A stretch of DNA of 64,000 nucleotides from Blastomonas sp. AAP53. GTDB lineage: Bacteria; Pseudomonadota; Alphaproteobacteria; Sphingomonadales; Sphingomonadaceae. Location of the stretch: contig NZ_ANFZ01000006.1 in assembly GCF_000331245.1 (NCBI RefSeq), positions 124,001 to 188,000 on the forward strand. Direction: 5' to 3'. The notes beneath the pieces were generated by a model, which searched no databases, was not told where the DNA came from, and saw only the letters and a list, made by a program, of their open reading frames with translations. Shown here piece after piece: positions 1-7,928 of the stretch. Both the position numbers and the translations under genes were made by a program. How positions within the stretch are numbered: position 1 is the stretch's first letter; each line of letters starts with the position of its first letter.

Positions 1-910
1 GGGCAAAGCAGATGTCGGTGTGCTCCATGATCGCGCACCATTCGTCGCGGGTCTTGGTGAGGAACAAAGCGGTGAGCCTGTCCTTGAGCGGGCCCCACTG
101 GCGCGGGTCCATCTGCAGGTCGAACGCCGGGTCGCTCAATCCCGCCTTCTCGCGCAACAGCGCATAGAATTGCGGTTCAATCGAGCCGATCGACACGTAT
201 TTGCCGTCCGCGCATGCATAGGTGTCATAGAAATGCGCGCCGGTATCGAGCAGGTTGACGCCGCGCTCGTCACGCCACTGGCCGTTGGCAAGGAAGGTGT
301 AGGTCATCGCCGAGAGCACCGCTGCACCATCGGTCATCGCGCAATCGATCACCTGGCCCTTGCCGGTGCTGCGCGCCGACAGGATGCCTGCAACCATGCC
401 GAAGGCCATCATCATGCCGCCGCCGCCGAAATCGCCCACCGCATTGACCGGCGGGGTCGGCTTCTCGCCGGCGCGGCCATAGCTGTGCAGCGCGCCAGAC
501 AGCGCGATATAGTTGATATCATGTCCGGCGAGCGGAGCATAAGGGCCGGTCTGGCCCCAGCCGGTCATGCGGCCATAGACGAGCGCCGGGTTGTCGGCGA
601 GCAGCACATCGGGGCCCAGGCCCAGCCGCTCCATCACGCCGGGTCGAAAGCCCTCGATCAGGCCATCGGCGGTGCGCACCAGCTCGCGGACCTGTGCGAT
701 ACCGTCTGCCGATTTGAGATCGACCGCGATGACCTCGCGGTTGCGGTTGAGGATATCGCGGTTGCCGGCATTGCCCACCGCGGGCTTCCCGCTGGCCCGT
801 TCCACGCGCACGACTCGGGCGCCATGATCGGCCAGCATCATCGCCGCAAACGGGCCGGGACCGATCCCCGCCAGTTCGATTATGGTCACGCCTGCCAGTG
901 CTCCAGCCAT
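1..910 (-). CDS. CaiB/BaiF CoA-transferase family protein, alpha-methylacyl-CoA racemase type (partial, runs off left edge)
   Basis: This minus-strand frame starts at the ATG complementary to 908-910 and is open to the window edge, so about 303 N-terminal residues are visible. The N-terminus (IELAGIGPGPFAAMMLADHGA) is the class III CoA-transferase fold. Two motifs point to the racemase branch rather than formyl- or carnitine-CoA transferase: GHDINYIALSG with a His near residue 130, and GDFGGGGMM with an Asp near residue 160. These correspond to the His/Asp pair of alpha-methylacyl-CoA racemase, which epimerises 2-methylacyl-CoA thioesters. The true substrate cannot be read from sequence. The gene is divergent from a TonB-dependent receptor and has a palindrome just upstream. 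Confidence 0.9.
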   Translation of the reverse strand, partial: MAGALAGVTIIELAGIGPGPFAAMMLADHGARVVRVERASGKPAVGNAGNRDILNRNREVIAVDLKSADGIAQVRELVRTADGLIEGFRPGVMERLGLGPDVLLADNPALVYGRMTGWGQTGPYAPLAGHDINYIALSGALHSYGRAGEKPTPPVNAVGDFGGGGMMMAFGMVAGILSARSTGKGQVIDCAMTDGAAVLSAMTYTFLANGQWRDERGVNLLDTGAHFYDTYACADGKYVSIGSIEPQFYALLREKAGLSDPAFDLQMDPRQWGPLKDRLTALFLTKTRDEWCAIMEHTDICFA

Positions 911-1252
911 CTTGTCTCGCCTCTTTTTAACTGATCGGTTAAGCGCGGCACGCTAGCGCCGACGCCGTCCATTGCAAGGACCATTTGCCAAACCCTTGCT
1001 GCACTGCCGCAGACGCACAGCAGCATTTCCCGCATCTGCGGGCTTACCGTAACGTAAGGCTGATGCTGCACCGCAACACGGCGGTAATCCGCAGATTTCT
1101 GCGCATTGCACAAAGATGCAAAAACCTCATCGCGACATTAAAAAATTGCATTCATGCATGCGATGTGACAATTTTCTTCCTGCGCCAGACATCGCCTGAA
1201 GAGCGGTGGGAGGGCAACGGCATGACTTATAATGTGCTAGTGGGAGAAGAGG
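911..1252. other. Divergent intergenic region with several inverted repeats
   Basis: These 342 bases separate the divergent racemase and TonB-receptor genes. No gene of credible length is seen. Besides the palindrome at 927-942, the region holds CCCGCA-TC-TGCGGG (1029-1042), CTTAC-N6-GTAAG (1043-1058) and TTGCA-N6-TGCAA (1106-1121). A weak promoter-like pair, TTGCAT-N17-CAATTT, lies in the AT-rich stretch around 1147-1175. Each palindrome alone is short, but the density suggests a regulated divergent promoter region. Confidence 0.5.
927..942. promoter_or_regulatory. Palindromic operator-like site upstream of the CoA-racemase gene
   Basis: The 16 bases TTAACTGATCGGTTAA form a near-perfect palindrome with one mismatched pair, ending 17 bases upstream of the racemase start codon. 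The shape, with AT-rich arms around a GATC-like centre, is typical of TetR-family operators in front of acyl-CoA metabolism genes. No TetR-type gene lies in the visible flank, so any regulator would be encoded elsewhere or to the left. Confidence 0.5.
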
Positions 1253-3790
1253 ATGCGCACTTTGTGGAAGCCCGTTCTGGGCTTGCTTTGTACTGTCTCG
1301 ATGACATCGGTTGCTCAGGCGCAGGACGCGCAAGATCGCGAGGCGCCTGAGCGCGAAGTCATCATCGTCACCGCGACATTGCGCGCGGCCGATGTGCAGG
1401 ACATCCCGATCGCCGTCACCGCGGTCAGCCCGGATCAGCTCGATCGACAGAACGTTCAGGACATCAAGTCGCTGACATCGATCTCGCCCAGCTTCAACGT
1501 CCAGTCGTCGCAGACCGAAAGCCAGGGCACCTCGATCCGCATTCGTGGCGTGGGCACCACCGGCAACAATACCGGGCTTGAAAGCTCGGTCGGCGTGTTC
1601 ATCGACGGCATCTACCAGTCGCGCCCCGGCATTGCGCTGGGCGATCTGCTTGATCTGGAGCGGCTTGAAATCCTGCGCGGGCCGCAGGGCACATTGTTCG
1701 GGCGCAACACCTCTGCCGGTGCGCTCAACATCACCACGCAGCGGCCCGACTTGAACGAAGTCAAGGCATTCGGCAATTTCACCTATGGCAATTACGACTT
1801 CTTCAACGTGCAGGCAGGCGTCAGCGTTCCGTTGGTGACCGACCAGCTCGGTCTGCGCATTTCGGGTGCCTATCGCAAGCGCGATGGCTATCTGCGCAGC
1901 GCCACCGTGCCGGGCGCCGAAAGCGGCAATCGCGACCGCTATATCGTTCGCGCCCAGATGCTCTGGGAACCCTCGCCCGATGTCAGCATCCGGCTGATCG
2001 GCGATTATGCCAAGGCGAACGAGAATTGCTGCGATGCAGTGATCGTCCGTGAAACTGAACTGGTGCCGTTCTTTGCCTTCCATGGCCTGCCCAACAACGG
2101 CGTCGTCGCTTCCGGGCAGCAGGCGCTCAACCGGCTGCAGACCAATAGCCAGCAGTTCAACAACGATACCGAGCAGTACGGCTTTTCGGGCGAGTTGAAA
2201 TGGGACATCGGTCCGGTCCAGATGACCTATATCGGCTCCTACCGCCGCTTCGAGGCATCGTCCGACCAGGAATCCGATTTCATCGGTCTCAATGTGTTCA
2301 GTTCGGGCGCGGGCCAGGCTGCCGCGCCGACCACGCCGAGCAACGGCGGCCCCATCAAAACGATGACGCATGAGCTGCGCTTCCAGGGAAGCGCCTTCAA
2401 CGATGCGCTCGATTTCCTCGTCGGCGCCTATTATTCGGACGAGCAGATCGATGAGATCCAGTCGCTGACGCTTGGTCCGGATTACCAGCGAGCCGTGAGC
2501 GCGGGCAATTTCGCCAATGCCGCGGGCGTCAATCCTCTGTTTGCATTGACCGCGCTTGGCAATGGCGGCGTACCGGTCAGTGCGGCGGGCAACTTCGCGA
2601 TCAACCAGTTCCGCCAGGATGCGCAGAGCTTCTCGATCTTCACGCACAACGTGATCAACTTCACCGACAATCTCAGCCTCACGCTGGGTGCTCGTTATGT
2701 CGATGAAAGGAAGGAAGGCAGCTTCGATCAGCTCGCGGCGAATTCGCCGGCCTGTCAGGCGATCACCAATGGCGTGATTGCAGGGACCATCCCCGCAGCC
2801 CTTCGCGCCGGGGCGCTCGGCCTCACCTGCTTCCCGTTTGCGACCTCGGTGGGCATTACCGTGCCGGGAACCGGGGGCACGGTGCTCGCCAGTTCGATCC
2901 CCGGCCTGCCATTGCCGCGCGAATATGATCTGGTCTTCAAGGATGACGAGCTGACCTATACCGCGCAGGTCGCCTATAACAGCAACAACGGCTTCCTCGC
3001 TTATGCGGGCTTCAGCCACGGCTTCAAGTCGGGCGGTTTCAACCTCGATCCCGCCGCTGCAGCTTTGGGGGCGGATCCGCGGTTCAACTCGGAAAAGGTC
3101 GATGCCTATGAGGCGGGGATCAAGACCGAGTTTGCCGACGGCCGCATCCGGGCGAACCTGGCGCTGTTCCACATGGACATGACCGACTTCCAGGTGCTGG
3201 AGTTCACCGGTGTGCAGTTCCAGACGTTCAACGTCGCGGCAGCCAAATCGACGGGTGTGGAACTCGAAATGTTCGGACAGTTCAGCTCGGGCATCTCGGT
3301 CAACCTGGCCGTCACCTACGCCGACGCCCGCTATCCGCGCAATTGCGCCGCAGGCGTCGTCGGCACGGCACAGACCTTGGCCACCATCAACAGCCTGTGC
3401 GGTGCAGACCTGACCAACGCGCCCAAGTTCACCGGCGTCTTCGGTATCACCTATGACAAGGAGATCACCGATTCGGGCTGGAAGATGCTGGCCAACTTCA
3501 ACGTCAACTATTCGGACGACCGCCGCACCAGCACCTCGCCGCTGGACAGCAATGGCCTGCCGATCCCGCTCGACATTCAGGACAGCTATTTCAAGATGAA
3601 TGCCCGGCTTGGTTTCACCACGCCTGACGACCGCTATTCTTTCGAGTTGTGGGGCACCAACCTGAACAACGAGATCACGCGCGGCATCACGGCCAACACG
3701 CCGCTGCGCGGTGGGGCAGGCACCCGGTCGCGGATCGGCTTTGTCGAAGAGCCGCGGATGTACGGCATCACGGTGCGCGCAAAATATTGA
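1253..3790 (+). CDS. TonB-dependent receptor
   Basis: The product has 845 residues: a signal peptide (about residues 1-23, ending AQAQ), an N-terminal plug with the TonB-box-like EVIIVTA near residue 35, and plug motifs RIRGVGT and LRGPQGTLFGRNTSAGALNI. A long beta-barrel follows, ending in an aromatic-terminated strand (TVRAKY). It is an outer-membrane importer energised by TonB-ExbBD. The start ATG follows GGGAGAAGAGG. The ligand is unknown; the family serves siderophores, carbohydrates and many aromatic or lipid nutrients. The divergent CoA-racemase gene hints at a lipid or branched-acid substrate, but that is inference. A strong terminator follows. Confidence 0.93.
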   Translation: MRTLWKPVLGLLCTVSMTSVAQAQDAQDREAPEREVIIVTATLRAADVQDIPIAVTAVSPDQLDRQNVQDIKSLTSISPSFNVQSSQTESQGTSIRIRGVGTTGNNTGLESSVGVFIDGIYQSRPGIALGDLLDLERLEILRGPQGTLFGRNTSAGALNITTQRPDLNEVKAFGNFTYGNYDFFNVQAGVSVPLVTDQLGLRISGAYRKRDGYLRSATVPGAESGNRDRYIVRAQMLWEPSPDVSIRLIGDYAKANENCCDAVIVRETELVPFFAFHGLPNNGVVASGQQALNRLQTNSQQFNNDTEQYGFSGELKWDIGPVQMTYIGSYRRFEASSDQESDFIGLNVFSSGAGQAAAPTTPSNGGPIKTMTHELRFQGSAFNDALDFLVGAYYSDEQIDEIQSLTLGPDYQRAVSAGNFANAAGVNPLFALTALGNGGVPVSAAGNFAINQFRQDAQSFSIFTHNVINFTDNLSLTLGARYVDERKEGSFDQLAANSPACQAITNGVIAGTIPAALRAGALGLTCFPFATSVGITVPGTGGTVLASSIPGLPLPREYDLVFKDDELTYTAQVAYNSNNGFLAYAGFSHGFKSGGFNLDPAAAALGADPRFNSEKVDAYEAGIKTEFADGRIRANLALFHMDMTDFQVLEFTGVQFQTFNVAAAKSTGVELEMFGQFSSGISVNLAVTYADARYPRNCAAGVVGTAQTLATINSLCGADLTNAPKFTGVFGITYDKEITDSGWKMLANFNVNYSDDRRTSTSPLDSNGLPIPLDIQDSYFKMNARLGFTTPDDRYSFELWGTNLNNEITRGITANTPLRGGAGTRSRIGFVEEPRMYGITVRAKY

Positions 3791-3868
3791 GGTTTGCAAG
3801 ATTGATGGGGGACACTGCCTGAACCCCGGCGATGCCGGACACGATCAGGTGGTGAACATCAGTGACCT

Positions 3869-3903
3869 GGGGCGGCTCCGGCAACGGCAGCCGCCCCTTT
3901 TTT
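3869..3903 (+). terminator. Rho-independent terminator after the TonB-dependent receptor
   Basis: GGGGCGGCT (3869-3877) and AGCCGCCCC (3889-3897) form a perfect 9-bp stem with an 11-base loop, followed by a run of six T on the plus strand. The minus strand lacks an equivalent T run, so it ends the receptor transcript rather than the opposing Tad operon. Confidence 0.9.
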
Positions 3904-3938
3904 CGTCTGGCTTACGCGATGCGTCGCGCGGCCCGGGA

Positions 3939-4937
3939 TCACTGCTTGCCGAAAGCGTCGGCGATCGAACAGGCGGCAGGACCCAGAATGACGACGAACA
4001 GCGTCGGCAGGATGAACAGGATCAGCGGGATGGTCATGATCGCGGGCAGGCGCGCAGCCTTTTCTTCGGCGCGCATCATCCGTTCGTTGCGGAATTCGGC
4101 GGACAGCACGCGCAGGGCTGACGCCAGCGGTGTGCCGTATTTCTCGGTCTGGATCATCGTGGTGACGACACCGCGCACCGCGTCCAGCGCCACACGATAG
4201 GCCAGGTTTTCAAACGCCTGGCGCCGTTCGGTCAGGAACGCCAGTTCGATCGCGGTCAGCGCGAACTCGTCACCCAGTTCGGGATAGGCGCGGCCCAGTT
4301 CCTTGGCGACCCGGTTGAACGCAGCATCGACGGTAAGCCCTGCCTCGGCGCAGATCACCAGAAGATCGAGCGCATCGGGCAGGCCCTTGCGGATGGCATC
4401 GGTGCGCTTGGTGATGATGTTCTGAACAAACAGGTCGGGGGCCTTGTAGCTGCCGATCAGGATCGCAGCGAACAGGCCGAACTTCTTCATTGGGGTCCAG
4501 TCGGGCACCAGCACGCCCAGGCCGTAGATCAGCAGCGCAGCCATGCCGCCCAAGGCGATCGGCAGCACCATGCGGCCAAAGATGATGGCCACGGCGACAT
4601 CTTTTGAGCGGATGCCGGCCTGCGCCAGCTTCTGTTGCGCGGCCTTCAGCTGTTCGTCCTGCAGCACCCGCAGCGATTGCAGCGTGCTGCGCATCTTGTC
4701 GGTGGTGTCGTTCTTGTGAACGATCCGCGCGCGCTTCTTGGCGGTGGATGCGGTGATCCCGGCCTTCAGCTGCTCGCGCCGTTCGTTCAGCGCCTTGACC
4801 CGCTTGGCCATGGGATCGCGCACCGTGGTTGCGGCATAGATCGCGATGATCACTGCCAGGGTCGCCACGGCGGCCAGCAGTGTCGCAACCAGGACCACGT
4901 CGACCCCCATCAGGGTAGGATTAGCCATGTTCTGCAT
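3939..4937 (-). CDS. tadC: Tad pilus inner-membrane assembly protein TadC
   Basis: The 332-residue protein has an N-terminal membrane segment (VDVVLVATLLAAVATLAVII), a charged cytoplasmic stretch, further hydrophobic segments and a central type II secretion F domain (about residues 170-300, with GLPDALDLLVICAEAGLTVDAAF). TadC and TadB are the two inner-membrane platform proteins of the Flp/Tad pilus, related to GspF. The start ATG at 4937 follows GGGGGGAGG with good spacing. It is the last gene of the minus-strand operon, 16 bases after tadB. Confidence 0.93.
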   Translation of the reverse strand: MQNMANPTLMGVDVVLVATLLAAVATLAVIIAIYAATTVRDPMAKRVKALNERREQLKAGITASTAKKRARIVHKNDTTDKMRSTLQSLRVLQDEQLKAAQQKLAQAGIRSKDVAVAIIFGRMVLPIALGGMAALLIYGLGVLVPDWTPMKKFGLFAAILIGSYKAPDLFVQNIITKRTDAIRKGLPDALDLLVICAEAGLTVDAAFNRVAKELGRAYPELGDEFALTAIELAFLTERRQAFENLAYRVALDAVRGVVTTMIQTEKYGTPLASALRVLSAEFRNERMMRAEEKAARLPAIMTIPLILFILPTLFVVILGPAACSIADAFGKQ

Positions 4938-4953
4938 GTTGTCCTCCCCCCGA

Positions 4954-5925
4954 TCAGATTTCGAAACTGACCATCTTGGCCATGATGAACACGCCGATGG
5001 CCATCCAGAGCAGCCCGCCGAGGCCGGCGATCATCAGCCGCTCTTCAGCGAAAAAGCCGGCCAGATAGGCGGGATTGACCCACCAGATCATCAGGAAGAC
5101 GAGAAAGGGCAGCGAACCCACGATATAGGCCGATGCCTTGGATTCAGAGGACAGCGCCCTGATCTTCAGCTTCATCTGCGAGCGCGAGCGCAGCACGGCC
5201 CCCAGGTTGGAGAGCGTCTCGGCCAGGTTGCCGCCGGTTTCCCGCTGGATGGCCAGGGTGATGCAGAAGAAGTTGAACTCGGGCGTTTGCAGCCGGTTGG
5301 CGCTTTCCTGCAGCGCGTCTTCCATCGATCGGCCGATCTTGATCCGCTCTGTCACCAGCTTGAATTCCTCGCCCACCGGGCCCGGAACTTCCTTGGCAAC
5401 GACCTGCAGCGTCTCGGTGACTGGCAGGCCAGAGCGCAAACCACGCACCAGCAGATCGATAGCATCCGGAAAGCGGGCGGTGAACTGGCTGAGCCGGCGT
5501 TTGATGAAATGGCCGACGACCATATGCGGCAGGCCAAAGCCCAGCGCGGATCCGATGAACAGGCTCATCATGACCTGGCCGGAGCGAAGATAGACCAGCA
5601 CCGCGACCGCCAGGCCCAGCCCGACCACGATCTGGGTGAACTGCGCGACCGTCCAGTGCTTGCCGGTCATCGCCAGACGGCGGGCCAGCATCTGGGTCTT
5701 GGTCAGCTCCTCGCCGCTCTGGTTGAAGCGCGGCTTGCGGTTGGCGATGGCCTTGCGCATCTGCGCTTCGACCTTGGCGCTGGCGCTTTCGCTGTGCCGT
5801 TCGCGGACGGCCAGAACCCGCCGCTGCAGCTCCTTTTGCGATGACGGACCCGCAAAGGCCATGACGACCATCCCGAGGACGCTCGCCAGGCCCGCCGCCA
5901 ACAGCAATGTCTGCACCATATCCAT
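4954..5925 (-). CDS. tadB: Tad pilus inner-membrane assembly protein TadB
   Basis: The 323-residue protein has an N-terminal hydrophobic segment, a basic cytoplasmic region, a pair of mid-chain membrane segments, the type II secretion F domain (FPDAIDLLVRGLRSGLPVTETLQVV, about residues 150-280) and C-terminal membrane segments. It is the partner of TadC in the pilus assembly platform. In most Tad loci this gene directly follows the ATPase gene cpaF/tadA; here it follows tadZ after a 57-base gap containing a hairpin, and the ATPase is missing. Confidence 0.93.
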   Translation of the reverse strand: MDMVQTLLLAAGLASVLGMVVMAFAGPSSQKELQRRVLAVRERHSESASAKVEAQMRKAIANRKPRFNQSGEELTKTQMLARRLAMTGKHWTVAQFTQIVVGLGLAVAVLVYLRSGQVMMSLFIGSALGFGLPHMVVGHFIKRRLSQFTARFPDAIDLLVRGLRSGLPVTETLQVVAKEVPGPVGEEFKLVTERIKIGRSMEDALQESANRLQTPEFNFFCITLAIQRETGGNLAETLSNLGAVLRSRSQMKLKIRALSSESKASAYIVGSLPFLVFLMIWWVNPAYLAGFFAEERLMIAGLGGLLWMAIGVFIMAKMVSFEI

Positions 5926-5951
5926 GCGCCATCTACTCGCAATGTCGGCCC

Positions 5952-5974
5952 GCCACCCCGCGAACGGGGGTGGC
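5952..5974. repeat. Strong hairpin in the tadZ-tadB gap
   Basis: GCCACCCC (5952-5959) and GGGGTGGC (5967-5974) form a perfect 8-bp stem with a 7-base loop. It fills most of the 57-base space between tadZ and tadB, where cpaF/tadA normally lies in alphaproteobacterial Tad operons. There is no T run, so it may be an mRNA processing or stability element, or a repeat left at a rearrangement point. Confidence 0.6.
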
Positions 5975-5982
5975 TTTGCCGG

Positions 5983-7260
5983 TTACTTCTTGCTCGGCTT
6001 GGCAGGCAGCAGCGACTTGAAATCGCCAAACTTGCCCAGCAGCGATTTCTTCGCGCCGCCTGTATCCTTCTCGGCCACCGCTTCTTCCTCGGCCAGGCCC
6101 AGGCAACGATCGGTGAGCGATTTCATGACCGCGCCCGCCTTGGTCGACTTGCCGGCCTCGCAGAAGGGCTGACCCAGCTTGGCGGCCTGTGCCGCGGTCT
6201 TGGGGTCGGCGGGGATCAGAAAATCGATCTTGCGTTCGATCGTCGTCTCGAAGTCTGCCCGGGTGATTTCCAGCGTGGCGGGTTGCACCTTGTTGGCCAC
6301 CACCAGCACCCGCGCGGCAGGCGCATTGCTCTTGAGCCAGGCGAGCAGACGGATCGCGTCGCGCGCCGATGCCAGGGTCAGTTCGGTTACCAGCACCGCG
6401 ATGTTCGTATCGGCAACAAGGTGCGGGTAATCGATCAGCATCTGCCTGGGCAGATCGACGACGGTGTTTTCAAAGGCGTGACGGAATTCTTCCTGCAGCT
6501 GAAAGAATGCGGTGCCATCGGTGATCAGCGGAGAGCTGATCGGCGCCTCTGCTGACAGGATCGACAGCTTGTCATTGGCCTTGATCATCGCGCGTTCGAT
6601 GAACAGGCCGTCGATGCGGCTGGGGTTGTCGATGGCGTCAGTCAGGCCGCGGCCCGGCTCCAGGTCCATCGTCAGCGCGCCGGTGCCGAAATGCAGGTCC
6701 AGGTCCAGCAGGGCTGTCATGCGCCCGGCATTCTTGCTGAGCTGCCAGGCGAGCGAGGTCGCCACGGTCGATGCGCCCACGCCGCCGCGCGTGCCGATGA
6801 CCATGATGCTGACATGCGCGCGCTCGGTCGAAACCTCTCCGGCCTTGGGTGCGTTCAGCATCGCCTGCGCCTGCAGGATCGTATCACGGATCTGGTCTGG
6901 CCCCACCGGCTTGAGCAGATAGTCGTGCAGACCGCTGGCGATCAGGTCCCGGTACAGGCGCACGTCGTTGACCTGTCCCATCGCGATCACGACGGTGCCA
7001 GGCTCGCACACTTCGGCAAGGGCGTTGATATCGTTGAGCGGATCGCCCGATTCCGAAAGATCAACCAGCAGGATGTTGGGGCTAGCGGTGATCGATAGCG
7101 ACTGTACCGCGTTGCGCAGACCGCCCTTGCTGCATTTTTCCGACGGCCAGCCCATGTTGATGGCCAGGGACCGCACGATGTCGAGCGTCGTATCGTCGCA
7201 GATATAGGCCGCGAACGGGTCGCGATTGGCGGTTACGCCTGGTTTCCAGGGTGCGTTCAC
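5983..7260 (-). CDS. cpaE: Tad pilus localisation ATPase-like protein TadZ/CpaE
   Basis: From the GTG at 7260 the protein has 425 residues. An N-terminal receiver-like domain (about residues 20-140) is followed by a MinD/ParA-like domain with the deviant Walker A GTRGGVGASTVATSLAW near residue 160. The usual lysines of the KGGVGK(S/T) motif are replaced by Arg and Ala, as often seen in TadZ/CpaE. It directs pilus assembly to the cell pole. The GTG start overlaps the cpaD stop codon by 4 bases and follows GGGAGG, which supports this start over longer upstream ones. Confidence 0.9.
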   Translation of the reverse strand: MNAPWKPGVTANRDPFAAYICDDTTLDIVRSLAINMGWPSEKCSKGGLRNAVQSLSITASPNILLVDLSESGDPLNDINALAEVCEPGTVVIAMGQVNDVRLYRDLIASGLHDYLLKPVGPDQIRDTILQAQAMLNAPKAGEVSTERAHVSIMVIGTRGGVGASTVATSLAWQLSKNAGRMTALLDLDLHFGTGALTMDLEPGRGLTDAIDNPSRIDGLFIERAMIKANDKLSILSAEAPISSPLITDGTAFFQLQEEFRHAFENTVVDLPRQMLIDYPHLVADTNIAVLVTELTLASARDAIRLLAWLKSNAPAARVLVVANKVQPATLEITRADFETTIERKIDFLIPADPKTAAQAAKLGQPFCEAGKSTKAGAVMKSLTDRCLGLAEEEAVAEKDTGGAKKSLLGKFGDFKSLLPAKPSKK

Positions 7261-7898
7261 TGCGATCCTCCCGGCGTTAGCGTGCTTTCCTTGAGACCCT
7301 GCGCTCCGGTGGGAGGAGCCTCGCGATACTGCTTGATGGCAGCGTCTGACCGTTGCGTCGAAACCGTCAATGCGCCCGGTTCGCCGCGCACAAGGTCTTC
7401 CTTGTTCGCGACCATGGCGGCAATATTGCTGTTCACGGCGCAACCGAAGTTGCTGCTGGTGGCGTTGCGATAGTTCATTTCAAGCTTGGTTTGCCAATCA
7501 GGGCATCCCGGCACGTTGGCAAAGCTGCGGGAGACGACAACGCGCACCGTGCCTGCGGCAATCTGGCCACCGGTGACCGGGGCGACATCCCCCACCAGCA
7601 GGCCATGGCGCGATGCGGCGGCCTCGATCGCAGCCTTCACGACAACGTTGCGGCCGGCGGGGTCGTCGATCGCGACGCGATCACCATAGCCAAGATCCAT
7701 CGCCTGAAACCATTCGGCCAGCCGGCGCTGTTCCTGGCTCGGCAGCGATCCGCCCTGGGCGTCGAGATCAAGGGTGTAATTCTCCCGCGAGACCACGGGT
7801 TGATGGACGCTTTCGAGCATCCGATTGCTGGCCATGTTGCCACAGCCGGACAAGGTCAGCACGGCCGCTGCTGCGATGGCTGCATGATATGCGCGCAT
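7257..7898 (-). CDS. cpaD: Tad pilus lipoprotein CpaD
   Basis: The 213-residue protein begins with a lipoprotein signal peptide (AAAAVLTLSGC, acylation at about Cys19). The CpaD domain follows, with conserved features VVVSRSFANVPGCPDW and SSNFGCAVNSNIAAMVANKEDLVRGEPG. CpaD is an outer-membrane-anchored accessory of the CpaC secretin in Caulobacter-type Tad systems. It lies between cpaC and cpaE and its stop overlaps the cpaE GTG start, implying translational coupling. Confidence 0.92.
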   Translation of the reverse strand: MRAYHAAIAAAAVLTLSGCGNMASNRMLESVHQPVVSRENYTLDLDAQGGSLPSQEQRRLAEWFQAMDLGYGDRVAIDDPAGRNVVVKAAIEAAASRHGLLVGDVAPVTGGQIAAGTVRVVVSRSFANVPGCPDWQTKLEMNYRNATSSNFGCAVNSNIAAMVANKEDLVRGEPGALTVSTQRSDAAIKQYREAPPTGAQGLKESTLTPGGSQ

Positions 7899-7928
7899 AG
7901 ATATTCTCCTCAGAGCGGGTCGCTGGCC

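Noticed and set aside
1127-3799. 890-codon open frame opposite the TonB-dependent receptor
   Set aside because: It is the antisense shadow of a strong gene in GC-rich DNA; the translation is Arg/Ala/Asp/Ile-rich with no domain and no binding site.
6780-6830. Loss of the Walker A lysine in TadZ/CpaE as an inactivating mutation
   Set aside because: Deviant Walker A motifs are usual in this family, so this is not a sign of decay.
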